Assembly (NCBI GenBank): GCA_021396245.1
Contig: WNYE01000016.1
Coordinates: 124,001-188,000 of the forward strand
Length of the DNA: 64,000 bases
Reading direction: 5' to 3'
Origin: Sporothrix humicola
Lineage: Eukaryota > Ascomycota > Sordariomycetes > Ophiostomatales > Ophiostomataceae
Shown here: in pieces, positions 1 through 10,936 of the stretch
How positions within the stretch are numbered: position 1 is the stretch's first letter
How the letters are laid out: each line of letters begins with the position of its first letter
Program-made: the position numbers and the translations under genes
Notes under the pieces: model-generated
Database searches by the model: none
What the model was told of the DNA's origin: nothing
The model's input: the letters and a program-made list of their open reading frames with translations, nothing else

Positions 1-3000
1 GCCAGCCCAAGTCCGCCGAGCAGATCGAGGCCGAGCAGCGCGCCTTGTGGATCGGACAGTACCGCAATGTGATGAAGGCCATGGCGGGCACGTGGGAGAA
101 TGTGCGCCTCGAGATCAACAGGCGGCGCGTGCGCGAGTGGGAGGCTGAGGAGCAGCGGCGCGTCAAGGCGGCGCTGCAGGAGGCTGTGGCGCTGTCCGAA
201 CAGAAACTGCAGGCGCGGCGCACCCACCAAGATTCAGAAGCGTTGTCAGACGAGGACGAGGACATGCTTGACGATGACGAACTCGATGACGAGCTCGAGG
301 ACGGACTCGAGTCATTGTCCGACCTCGGCGACGCAGAAGATGGCTCGGGCTCTGACGGCGACGATGACGACGAGAGCAACATGTCCTCTTCGGACGACGA
401 CGAAGGCGATGACGAAGAGGGAAAGCCTACCGACGGCGACTCTAAAGGCAAAGACGACGCCAACGCGATATCCGACGAGGGTCTTACACAAGAACAGTTA
501 CGGCAAAAATACGCCAACCTGCCTGACCTCGACCTGTCCAAAGACATTGCCGTCGAAACAAAAGAAAAGGACATCGACACACCGAACCCTGCGACGACGG
601 ATGCCGATGCTGACGACGACACGAGTGACGAGTCTGTCGACATGGACGATGATCTGGGATCGTCCGAGATGGACAGCGACGACGGCGATGATGATGACGA
701 CAGTGATGCCAACGGTTCCGACGGCGACGACGAGACTGGCTCAGAGGACGAGGAAGACGAACAGGCGGGCGGCCTGCTGGGTATGCTCTTTGGCAAGTCG
801 GAGCTCAAGAAGCTCAAGACGGAGCCGACAGCAATCAAAGAAGAGGACGTCGATGTTCCGATGCCCGAGGCAGAATCCAAAGAGGCAGAATCGGCAAAGG
901 AGGGCGATGGCACTGCTACCGCCCTCATCAACGGCCACTCTCACACCGAGGATAGTAAGACTGAAACTGCGCCGCCTGCAATGACCGACGCTGACGAGTT
1001 TGGCGACGGTGACGACGACGATGTTGCCATGGTGGATATGCCGCCTTCTGACGACGAGGCACCAGCAGAAGCCAGCAAGCCAGCAGAAGACAAGCCAACC
1101 GAGGCCCAGGCTGATCCCATCATGGACACTGAAGACCACAGCCTGCTCCTCGACAGGGAAAACGATCTCACCGGTCCACCAGCCCCGGCAACACCACCAG
1201 CCCAAGCCGTCGATCTTGAAACCATTATCGAGGACAATACTGAAGATAATGCTGAAGACAAGGCAGCGGGCGGTACCGAAGAAAAGACGACCGCCAGCCC
1301 TGAGACTGATGCTGTCACAACAGCTGTCAGCGCCGAACGCAGCCAGTCTCCGCGCACACTCGACACCAAGCCATCGGATCTTGATACACCCATGTCGACA
1401 GTTGCCGATGCGGTTGTGGACACAGCACAGGAAGTCGAGACTGCGAAGGAGACAGAAGATACCACTGACGTCGTCAAGTCAACTAAGGAAGACGACGCCG
1501 ACGTCATTGATGTCGACAAGACCGAGGCCGACACAAATGCCAAGGAAGCATCCATCTCCCGCAGTGTATCACTCGCCCCGACTACAACCGGTGCCACACC
1601 AAAGACTGAGATCCCCTTCTTACTGCGCGGCAACCTCCGCGAGTACCAGCACTTTGGCCTCGACTGGCTGGCCGGCCTGTACGCCAATCGCACCAACGGC
1701 ATCCTGGCCGACGAAATGGGTCTCGGCAAGACCATCCAGACCATTGCACTGCTCGCCCACCTGGCTTGTCACCACGAAGTCTGGGGTCCCCATCTCGTCA
1801 TTGTGCCCACCAGTGTCATCCTCAATTGGGAGATGGAGTTCAAAAAGTGGTGTCCGGCCTTCAAGATCCTGACCTACTACGGCTCGCAAGAGGAGCGCAA
1901 GCGCAAGCGCATTGGCTGGAACAACAACGACATCTGGAACGTCTGCATCACGTCGTACCAGATCGTTGTCCAGGACCAGCAGGTCTTCAAGAGACGTCGC
2001 TGGCACTATATGATCCTGGACGAGGCGCACAATATCAAGAACTTCAAGTCGCAGCGCTGGCAGTCACTGCTTGGCTTCAATACCCAGGCCCGTCTGTTGC
2101 TGACCGGTACTCCCCTCCAGAACAATCTGACGGAACTCTGGTCGCTCCTCTTCTTCTTGATGCCACCCGAGAACGGCATGGGCGGTTTCGCCGATCTGTC
2201 CGAGTTCCACGACTGGTTCCACAAGCCCGAGTCCCAGATTCTGGAGAGCGGCCGCGAGGAAATGGACGAAGAGGCACGCGCCATCATCTCCAAGCTGCAC
2301 AAGGTCCTGCGCCCTTATCTTCTCAGACGGCTCAAGGCCGACGTCGAAAAGCAGATGCCGGCCAAGTACGAGCACGTCGAGCTTTGCCGTCTGTCCAAAC
2401 GCCAGCGCGAGTTGTACGATGGGTTCTTAGCGCGCAGCGATACCCGTGCCACACTGGCATCTGGCAACTACCTGTCCATCATCAACTGTCTCATGCAGCT
2501 CCGCAAAGTCTGCAACCACCCCGACCTCTTTGTCGACCGGCCCATCATGACCTCCTTCCGCATGCCCCGTTCCATCCCCGCAGCCTACGAGACGGCCACC
2601 GAGCAGATTGTCCGCCGCGCCCTCGTCCCGCCCCGCGACACTGCTCTCACCCTGCTCAATCGCGTCAGCCTGCAGTTCCTCAACCTCGTGCCCACGCTGC
2701 ATGAAACGAGTCTGTCGGCCGGCACGGCTCAGCGCATCAACCAGCTCGCCACCAACCGCGTGCTGCTCGACCTCAAGGAGGCCCAGCGCGCTCGTCTACC
2801 GCACCCACCGCAGCCGTACCCCGAGTTGGACGCCTCGACCGTGCAGTCCAACCTTGCGCATCTCGAAAACGCCGTGCGCTGGCGCCGCTACGAAGAACTG
2901 CAGCACGGCGCCTATGTCAACGCTCTCCGCCGCCAGCAGCGCCCCGTCTTTGGGCAGGGCCTGCTGGACATGCTGACACTTGACGTCCAGAACCGGCCGT

Positions 3001-4466
3001 TCAAGCAGCGGCCCCGCGTACCCGCGCAGATCATGGCCTGGTTCGAGAGCGACTCGTTCCTGCTGCACAACCTGGTGCAGCCACTCGAGCGCCGGTCATC
3101 CGCCATGGAGATGTTGATCACCAAGTTTGCATGCGTCACGCCGGCCGTCGTCACCTGCGACATGAATGCCGTCCTGTTGGGACGGAGCGGCACGGCTGCC
3201 TTTACCGAGAAGGACCTTGTGCTGTCGGCGCCGATCAAGCGCCTGCCGTTTATGGAGCGCCAGCCGCCGCGCGATCCGTGGCACGAGGCGCGTATGCGTT
3301 TGACAATCCAGTTCCCGGACAAGCGCCTGCTCCAATACGACTGCGGCAAACTCCAGGCGCTCGACCGGCTGCTACGCCGCCTGCAGGCCGGCGGCCACCG
3401 CGCGCTCATCTTTACGCAAATGACAAAGGTGCTGGACATTTTGGAGCAGTTCCTCAATATTCACGGCCACAAGTATTTGAGATTGGACGGCGCCACGCGC
3501 ATCGAGCAGCGCCAGATCCTGACGGACCGGTTCAACCACGACAACCGCATCCTGTGCTTCATCCTGTCGACCCGTTCCGGCGGCCTCGGCATCAACCTGA
3601 CGGGCGCCGACACGGTTATCTTTTATGACCAGGATTGGAACCCGGCCATGGACAAGCAGTGCCAGGACCGGTGCCACCGGATCGGACAGACGCGCGACGT
3701 ACACATCTACCGACTGATCTCGGAACACACCATCGAGGCCAACATTCTGCGCAAAGCCTCCCAAAAGCAGATGCTCGACGACGTCGTCATCCAAGAGGGC
3801 GAGTTCACCACCGACTACTTTAACAAAATGTCCGTCAAGGACATGGCGGGCGACGTGGTCGAAGGCGCTTTGGAGGATGGTGCCACACTGGTAGCGCAAA
3901 ACGACACGACAGACGGCATCATTGGGCGGTACCACGAGAGCAATGTGGCCGCAAATGCGGCCATGGACCGCGTGCTGGGTGGTGTCAACAGCGATGCCGG
4001 CCCCGGGCCAGGAGGCGCCCTGGATCCCCGCACGGCCGGCCGCGTGCTCGAGCAGGCCGAAGACACCGAGGATGTGGCTGCCGCGCGGCTGGCCGAGAAG
4101 GAGATTCTGCAAGACGATGCCGACTTTTCGGAGAAGCCGGCGGGTGGGGCGGCGGCGGCATCAACCGCAGCCCCTACTACAGCAGGCGGCACACCCGTTC
4201 CTACGTCGGGCGTCTCTAGTGCTCGGCAGGGTACCCCACTGGACCCGACCAAGGCGGGCATTATCAACCCGTTTCCGGGCCAGCCTCTGGCCGGCAGTGC
4301 ACCGCCCGTCGAGATCGAACACAACGCCTGGGGCGGCGTCATGCACACGGTCGACGACTACATGCTGGGGTGGATGAGCGTGATGCTCGAGGGCACGGCG
4401 CTCGAGCTGCCCAAGGACAAGAAGAAGAGCAAGAAGAGAAGAGGCAAGGATACGCGCAAGCGTTAG
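1..4466 (+). CDS. swr1: SWR1-type SNF2 ATPase, 3' part (5' end outside window)
   Basis: Catalytic subunit of the SWR1 chromatin remodeller, which exchanges H2A for H2A.Z in nucleosomes. The frame is open from base 3 with no start codon needed, so the gene begins upstream. Counting from base 3 there are 1487 visible residues. They start in the basic post-HSA segment and continue with about 450 residues rich in Asp/Glu, which in this family bind histones. Next is the SNF2 ATPase: DEMGLGKT at about 570-577 and the DEAH box at about 673-676. A long insertion separates the two RecA lobes, as is typical of SWR1/INO80 ATPases, and the second lobe carries HRIGQT at about 1225-1230. The end is a Lys/Arg-rich tail. 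The insertion and the DEAHNIKNF block favour SWR1 over INO80. No intron is visible in this part. Confidence 0.95.
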   Translation, partial: QPKSAEQIEAEQRALWIGQYRNVMKAMAGTWENVRLEINRRRVREWEAEEQRRVKAALQEAVALSEQKLQARRTHQDSEALSDEDEDMLDDDELDDELEDGLESLSDLGDAEDGSGSDGDDDDESNMSSSDDDEGDDEEGKPTDGDSKGKDDANAISDEGLTQEQLRQKYANLPDLDLSKDIAVETKEKDIDTPNPATTDADADDDTSDESVDMDDDLGSSEMDSDDGDDDDDSDANGSDGDDETGSEDEEDEQAGGLLGMLFGKSELKKLKTEPTAIKEEDVDVPMPEAESKEAESAKEGDGTATALINGHSHTEDSKTETAPPAMTDADEFGDGDDDDVAMVDMPPSDDEAPAEASKPAEDKPTEAQADPIMDTEDHSLLLDRENDLTGPPAPATPPAQAVDLETIIEDNTEDNAEDKAAGGTEEKTTASPETDAVTTAVSAERSQSPRTLDTKPSDLDTPMSTVADAVVDTAQEVETAKETEDTTDVVKSTKEDDADVIDVDKTEADTNAKEASISRSVSLAPTTTGATPKTEIPFLLRGNLREYQHFGLDWLAGLYANRTNGILADEMGLGKTIQTIALLAHLACHHEVWGPHLVIVPTSVILNWEMEFKKWCPAFKILTYYGSQEERKRKRIGWNNNDIWNVCITSYQIVVQDQQVFKRRRWHYMILDEAHNIKNFKSQRWQSLLGFNTQARLLLTGTPLQNNLTELWSLLFFLMPPENGMGGFADLSEFHDWFHKPESQILESGREEMDEEARAIISKLHKVLRPYLLRRLKADVEKQMPAKYEHVELCRLSKRQRELYDGFLARSDTRATLASGNYLSIINCLMQLRKVCNHPDLFVDRPIMTSFRMPRSIPAAYETATEQIVRRALVPPRDTALTLLNRVSLQFLNLVPTLHETSLSAGTAQRINQLATNRVLLDLKEAQRARLPHPPQPYPELDASTVQSNLAHLENAVRWRRYEELQHGAYVNALRRQQRPVFGQGLLDMLTLDVQNRPFKQRPRVPAQIMAWFESDSFLLHNLVQPLERRSSAMEMLITKFACVTPAVVTCDMNAVLLGRSGTAAFTEKDLVLSAPIKRLPFMERQPPRDPWHEARMRLTIQFPDKRLLQYDCGKLQALDRLLRRLQAGGHRALIFTQMTKVLDILEQFLNIHGHKYLRLDGATRIEQRQILTDRFNHDNRILCFILSTRSGGLGINLTGADTVIFYDQDWNPAMDKQCQDRCHRIGQTRDVHIYRLISEHTIEANILRKASQKQMLDDVVIQEGEFTTDYFNKMSVKDMAGDVVEGALEDGATLVAQNDTTDGIIGRYHESNVAANAAMDRVLGGVNSDAGPGPGGALDPRTAGRVLEQAEDTEDVAAARLAEKEILQDDADFSEKPAGGAAAASTAAPTTAGGTPVPTSGVSSARQGTPLDPTKAGIINPFPGQPLAGSAPPVEIEHNAWGGVMHTVDDYMLGWMSVMLEGTALELPKDKKKSKKRRGKDTRKR

Positions 4467-7400
4467 GCCATGGCGAAGCCATGGACTCTGGACCCAAAAT
4501 CAACGGGGTTTTAAAAGAAAGACATATATTGGTCTTGGTCTACACTTTGTGTACTTTTTTGTTCTTGGTTGTATTTGACTTATTACCTGTTAATTTAATA
4601 GCATAATGGGTGGTTTGGTTTTTCTTGTTTTTTTTTTTTTTCATTTTTGTTTCTGTACGACATCATTTGGTGGGATTACACAAAATTGGGCGGTTGGTAC
4701 GATACGATGGAGTTTCCGGTTTACACAAAACATCATACGCACAATTCATCTCTTTTTAATGTTGGTAACCATTTCATTTTTGTTTCGTGATATGGATTCC
4801 ATGTCTTGTGTAAACCATCTCTTTACATCAGTTGGGAACTTTTTATTCCTTTATTTCTTTGGGTATCGTCATGGGTAACTTTTATAGCCAACTTCTCTTT
4901 CCATACTGTTTTATGTCTTCTCTTGGATCTTGGCCATGCATGTTTGTCAATATTGCGCCTTTCTCGCCGGATGTCGCCGCGGTTCGATAAGAAAACCCCA
5001 CGGTAAGTCGGCGATCACGAAGGACAACGTTGGCTTGTTTCCCACAACCGCATTCGGTGCCCATCGTGGACACTGCGGCGTTGTCAGTGCCTTCTAAGAT
5101 ATCATGTCGCTAGCATTGACATGGTGGCTTGCCTTAACAAAGTGTACGAGGGAGCGGTGAACACATCAACAGAGAAGGCGAAGCCCAATCCATGTGGCGT
5201 CCAAGCTGTGGGCCATTTCTGGCGATATTTGGATGTTCGTCACATCGTCACACCTGTTCTAACCTCTTCATGTTGACATTTTCGGCCTTGTTGGGCGGCT
5301 GGATTAGTGGATTTGTAAACCATCCCACTCTTTGTGTACTGTGAAAGATGTATTCTTGCTGTGCAGTTGTCTCTTTTGGGCATATGTTGTGCAATGGAGG
5401 GATATGTGCACTTCTAGGTTTGGCGATAGCCCTGCGTGGGGGACTTGAGTTATGGTGAGGATCGACGCAGCACTCTCAACATCGCTTACATGTGTGGCGT
5501 ATTGAATTAAGAGGGGAAGATAAAGTATCATATAAGAAATACTTCCAAGTTCCAACAAGAGGGACACGGCAGGTGTTCACAGACAGAAGGTTGGACTGCC
5601 ACCAGTTTGGGAGACGGCACAACGGCAGAGGCTGGGATAAAATGCCCTACCGAAATTAAACAAACACACACACAGACACTGCAAGGGAGTTATGTGCAGG
5701 TTGTGTAAGTTGGGCGTCTGGGGAAGTGATCTGTGTTGAGAACACAAATGTTTGTGTTCATTTGTTTTATTCTCCGGGACTTGTGATGGTTAATTCGACC
5801 TACAACTGATGTCACAAGTAGTATGGTATTGTAGTAAACGGCAGAGTCAATGCCTTTAGAAATTAACTGGTTCTTCCTTCTCTCCCTACCGTGAACAGAG
5901 CAATAAACAAGACCGGACAAACAGCGGAAGCAGACAACGGCCCACGACAGGGCCTGGACAGTCGTAACGTGGACAAGCTTTCTCAGCTGAGAAGCACAGT
6001 CAGATTTTTGTTTCCCTGTTGGACGGACCTGCAGGAGGAAGAGGCTACATGCGTGGGAGTACTTGCAGGTCGGTGTGCAAGTATTGTGCCGTTGTCCCAG
6101 TGGAGGTTGTGTTGACTTAAACAACTCATAACTACGAAATCCACTTGCGGATGTCTTGAAGGATGAGAAAATACGAGCCCGCGGAAGTATCCTCCGGCAA
6201 CGAAGCCGATGGTGTCAACATTGTGCATCGTACGGTCAAGGTTGGTGATTCTTTAAAGTCTTTGAAGTCTTGGGCGTTCTTTAGTTCTTCCACTCCTTCA
6301 CGTCTTCCCCATCATGATGTTGTGCATATCTAGCCTCGTTTGTTTTCTTCGCTGTGTGTTGTCTCGCTTTAGTTTCTGGCCCAGGATTTAGACATGTTCG
6401 TATTTGCGATGCTGTGGGCATTTTCTCCAGCAGCCTGCATCTCTCAGCCTTTTCTTTGGGGATACCAAAAGCTGTCTAATGCAAAGTCTTTTGCTATCGT
6501 CGTCAGTGCCTCTCTCGATCCTCACCTTGGGGCATCCTTCGCCCTGATTTCCAGCGTGTTAGCAGCCTGCCACCTAAAGTGTCGCCATCATGGTCTGTTC
6601 TGTGGGTATTCACTGTGGAGTTTTTGTTATGCATGTCTCTCGCATATAGTTCAAGAAAGAGCCTTTTTGTTGTCAATACGAGAAGCAGAACGCCCAGCTG
6701 AAAAAAATCCCACGGTGCAGTCCAAGCTTGCCGAGAAAGAGCGGAGCCGTGCAAATAGCGGGAACAGGCACACTAAACTCACTAACACTGCGTGAGTGTT
6801 TACTTTCTTTTTTCTTTCGATTTTTGTCGTCATTTCGACATCGATCGATTTACAGCCCAGCCCTTTTTGTTCTCCCTTGCATCGACATCCTCTTTTACGA
6901 GGTTCTTGTCAATTGCCTCTTTCACGGAGAGAACTATTGCCGTTCCAATTGACTGCGAGGGTATTCGCCCTTTTCTCTCTCAATCCTCCACCTTGATCAA
7001 GGTTGCGGTTGGTGGCGTTTTTATTGCTTCGCAACCGGATAAGATCTGTCAAAAGTATGAGGCCTCTTTTCAATGTACGGAGTAGACTGAACTGAAAGTG
7101 ATAATATTGTCACCGTTGTCAATTGCCACTTCTGTTCCTTGTCCAACCAGAAGGCTGTCAAAACGCCAAAATACAACAACAAAATAACGCCTCAGTGGGC
7201 CGAAGCGCGCATATCCAGTTGTCTTCTCTCGTTTTTTTGGACTCCTTCTCCCATTTTTCTCGTATCGATGCAGGCCCAACGCACAACAAACGCACCAAAA
7301 AAAACGCACCCAACAAGCGCTCGACAGCGAATCAGCAGCAGCGAATGCCTTATATCTACAGGCTAGGCTACATGAAGCCTTTTCTCTCCAAAAAGTGTTC

Positions 7401-10400
7401 CTGACGTTCCGGCCACTCAATTCGAATTTCACCCCACCAAGGTGCAGAGCTGCAGATAGCTGCAGCTCCCACCTCCAGCTGCAGTAGCTCTCCTCGTAAT
7501 GGGAGACGAGAAGAGACGGGCTGAACCAACGGTCGGTATTGAGTCTTTGAGTCTATTCACGTTCCGTCGTGCCCAACGTTGCACTCTCTGGTCCTCTTGT
7601 CGGCGGTCGGCCGCTCAGCCTGTCTTCTTTTTGGTCTTTTTCGTCCTTTTGGTCTTTCCGTCTGGACCAGGCTGCACATTGTCGTCACAGCCCAGCTTTC
7701 ATTGGACGCCAGAAGAAGGAAACACACAAAACAGACGACAACTCCCCAAAAGAACCAGACCAAGCCAATATTCTGATATTTTTGCATGCAGGCTCAGCTT
7801 ATGGCGTTTTTGGAGAGCGATGAGAGGGCCAAACACTGCTGTAGGATTTCTATCGTCGCTGTGAATGTTCCAATATTTGCCTGCACACTGCACACTCTGC
7901 ACACTACGGCAGCCATGGTTGCCTGTTCGATTGAGTGATTGAACTCTAGTTGTGAGACTACAAAATTCTGTGTGAACATGTACCTTGACAACATCAGATA
8001 GAGACTGTCCTCCGGGCAGAGCACTTACACTGGAAAGACACTGCCGTATTTCCATGTCCATGTAGACAGACCAACATGGAAGACGACAACCCTCGAAAAA
8101 GATGAGAGAAATACATCTCTATCACAGTAAATATATCATGGATATTCGACGGGTTAATTTTCATAATTTTGAAGTCGTCACTAGTTATTTGTTGACCGGT
8201 TCAAAATTCACACACTTTGACAAAAAGCACGGCCACCACCAGTGACAGCCTCCTTTCTTGGAGTTTCCCTCTTGTTTCGGCATTTGCGAGTGGCTCGACG
8301 GTGGTTGGTCAACAAGTCTTCTTCTGCAGGTGTAAGTCGACCAACGAGGACCGGCCGCCAACCCACACTCTCCATCGGAAGAAGCTGTCGGACGATGCCC
8401 TTTTGGCTTGTTCTGTCTTTGCACAGCCCACTCAGCCGGGCGGGCATCAACGACGAATAATGAGGACAAAGACCAAGACGACCACCGCCTGTTTAGCGCA
8501 CAGTACCGTCTTCCGCGGATGCGGGTTATTGAAGGATGAAGACTCTAAAAGACGCCATTCAAGTAGAGTTTGTTGTCTTCTGCACCCACTGGATAGAACT
8601 GCTGTGGATTCACATTGATACGAGGTTGTCCCCACTCGCCGATGCACGTTAGGATCTTCTCTCTTTCTTGCCTCCTTCGACGAGCTGGTCTAGGCCCACT
8701 CTGCACTCTGAGCTCTGACTTTCTGACACATCCGCGCTGCTGTATCCCGGTAGCTGGTAACTCTCGTATGGAGTACGTCGTACTCTGTATGTCTGGAGAA
8801 CAAGGTAGCTGTACCTGTACCTGTTCGTTGGGCCTTGACCAGCCTCGCCAACTCACCCTTGACAAAAGCAAGGAAAGATCGGCTCTGGCCGCGGATGGGC
8901 AGGGACGGGTAACAAGGATGAGCACACAAAAAGTAAGAAAAAGACAGGGGAGGTGTTTTTTTCTCGTATGGCTGGCAGGGAGGGAGACTCAGAGAATGTC
9001 AGAAAAGAAAGGTCTGGACCTGATCGGCCAGTTTTGGTGGTGGCCAGTGGTGGCCGTCTCAGACGACGACGGCTGTCAATAGCTGACTGGACAATGGTAG
9101 CCAGTGGCCAGACAGTGACCCAACGGTGACCAGAAAGTGGTGGCTGTTTCTCTTCTACTTTCCACGACCACTCGTCTGTATCGACCAGGCCATCGGAGAA
9201 CGGAATACCATGGACGAGTGGCTGGAGGCCGATGTGTTGTCGTCGAGGCTGTCGTCTCTCTTTTGTGTGTTTCGTCCCTTCTCCTGGTCTCTGTCCTCGT
9301 GGCCGTCAATGGTCACCCTGGCCTCACCTTAATTTTATTTTAAGCATGTTCACGATGTTTGATGTCTCGTCGCACAGCAGTTCATGTCACTGTCAACGGT
9401 CTAGCCATGCTGTGAACACACTCTAGCAGCTTGTATTGTTTAATTTCTGTCCAGTCAACCCCTACCACCCCTTGCATCCACTCACCCACGCACGTCCACA
9501 TCCACATCCACCTCTTCTTTGTTCCCTTGGCGGTGGCCCAGTGGCCGGGGCGACCATCCCACACAGAAATAAGAGACGTCACTGCACGTCCTTTTCACTA
9601 GATTCAAAGTTCTTCGATATCGGTCTTCTCAGCCCAGCCTCTGACCTTTTGATACGAAAGCCGCCATCAATTGTGGTGGTCTATTTCCAAACCTGTACCT
9701 ACCCGTACCTCTCCTTTGTCATCTGCTGTACTTGTACCACGGGCTCATGTTCGGACGAGGCGCCTCTCCTCTGCTTTACCCTACTCCGTCTTCTTCACTT
9801 TGACCCCTCCACGGCCATGGCCGTCTGCAAGGTCACTGTCTCTGCCCGCTGCCGAAATATTGAAGATGGACTTCCAGAATGGGAGGGGAGTCTGTCCTTC
9901 ACCCACAATGGTTGGCTGGCGATGGCGAGTGGTTGCGGAAGGGGGTCATCATGGTGAATATGATGTGCTCTTGAATTTCGGTCTCTCTGTTGACAGAACT
10001 TCCAGAGAATTGGACGCATTCCCTGTACGGAGAAATCAAAGTAGGACAGGAAATGTCAACATATGGTAGTTACGAATCCTGATAGAAGGCACAAAAATCA
10101 AACACATCTCGGCCTCACCCCGCCGAAGAAAAAATAAACGGGGTAAGATGAGGCAAGAAAACGAGAACATAGCGACTTGAGCTGAGCTTTCGTCTCCAGG
10201 TCTCCAGGTCTCCAGGTCTCCAAGTGGGACCGATCACTCAATGTGTCTGTCGTTGTGTGGTTCTTTCTCGTAGCTTCATGGGGTTCTGGTGCGTGTAAGT
10301 GTGTAAGTGGGGAGGAATAAGCTTGGTTGTCGTGCATGAGCTGCCTTCTCTTGTGTACTTTTTTTTTCTTTTCTTTTTTCACACAAACGGACAACCAGCC

Positions 10401-10936
10401 TTCGGCCTCACCAATACTATGCACCTTTGATGCACCTTTTCGATTCACACCCAGCCTCCACCATCTCTCTCTCTCTCTCTCTTCCTCCACTGCCTGATGC
10501 AGCCTCCACAACTCAGACCATGACATCCACACCTTTTTTTCTTTTTTCTTTTCTGTCCCTCTCCCAGTCTCCCCGTACCTTGGCCCTATCTTTTTTTAGA
10601 TGCACCACTCTCGTTCTCTCGCCATGGCCGGCCACTCATCTCATTCGCTTGTTCTCGTCTCGTTCGTTTGGCTGTGATATCTCCTGCATCTCCTCCTCTA
10701 TAAGAGTTCCTTGACCTGCATCTCCTCCGTTCTCCTGGATCTTCTTCCCTTCTCTCCCCATTCTCGCCATCATTCGTTCATATCTCCCCCCTCCTCCCCT
10801 CCTCTCTTCCGAAGTGACAGGAAAGAGTCCTCTTCCTCCCTACCCTCGTTTATTTTCCTTTTTTTTTCTTGTCCTCGCTTCGCTCGCTTCCGTCTTTCGT
10901 TAGTCTCATAAAAAACCTCTCGCTCGCTCCCCAACC
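4467..10936. other. Long intergenic region, no supported gene
   Basis: About 6.5 kb between SWR1 and the Ser-rich protein gene. Open frames here are short, overlap on both strands, have no domain-like composition and lack paired splice signals, so I call none of them. The stretch holds T- and C-rich tracts, a perfect 15-bp palindrome at 8771-8785 (GAGTACGTCGTACTC), a short tandem repeat of GTCTCCAG units near 10193-10222 and a (CT)n run near 10464-10482. The last few hundred bases are the pyrimidine-rich promoter and leader of the downstream gene. Noncoding transcripts cannot be excluded. Confidence 0.6.
10699..10704 (+). promoter_or_regulatory. Candidate TATA box of the Ser-rich protein gene
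   Basis: TATAAG lies 238 bases before the start codon at 10937. The intervening leader is strongly pyrimidine-rich, which is common in highly expressed genes of filamentous fungi. Assigned by position and sequence only. Confidence 0.4.

Noticed and set aside
941..1744. 267-codon frame antisense within SWR1
   Set aside because: Mirror of the acidic Asp/Glu codon region; no independent evidence.
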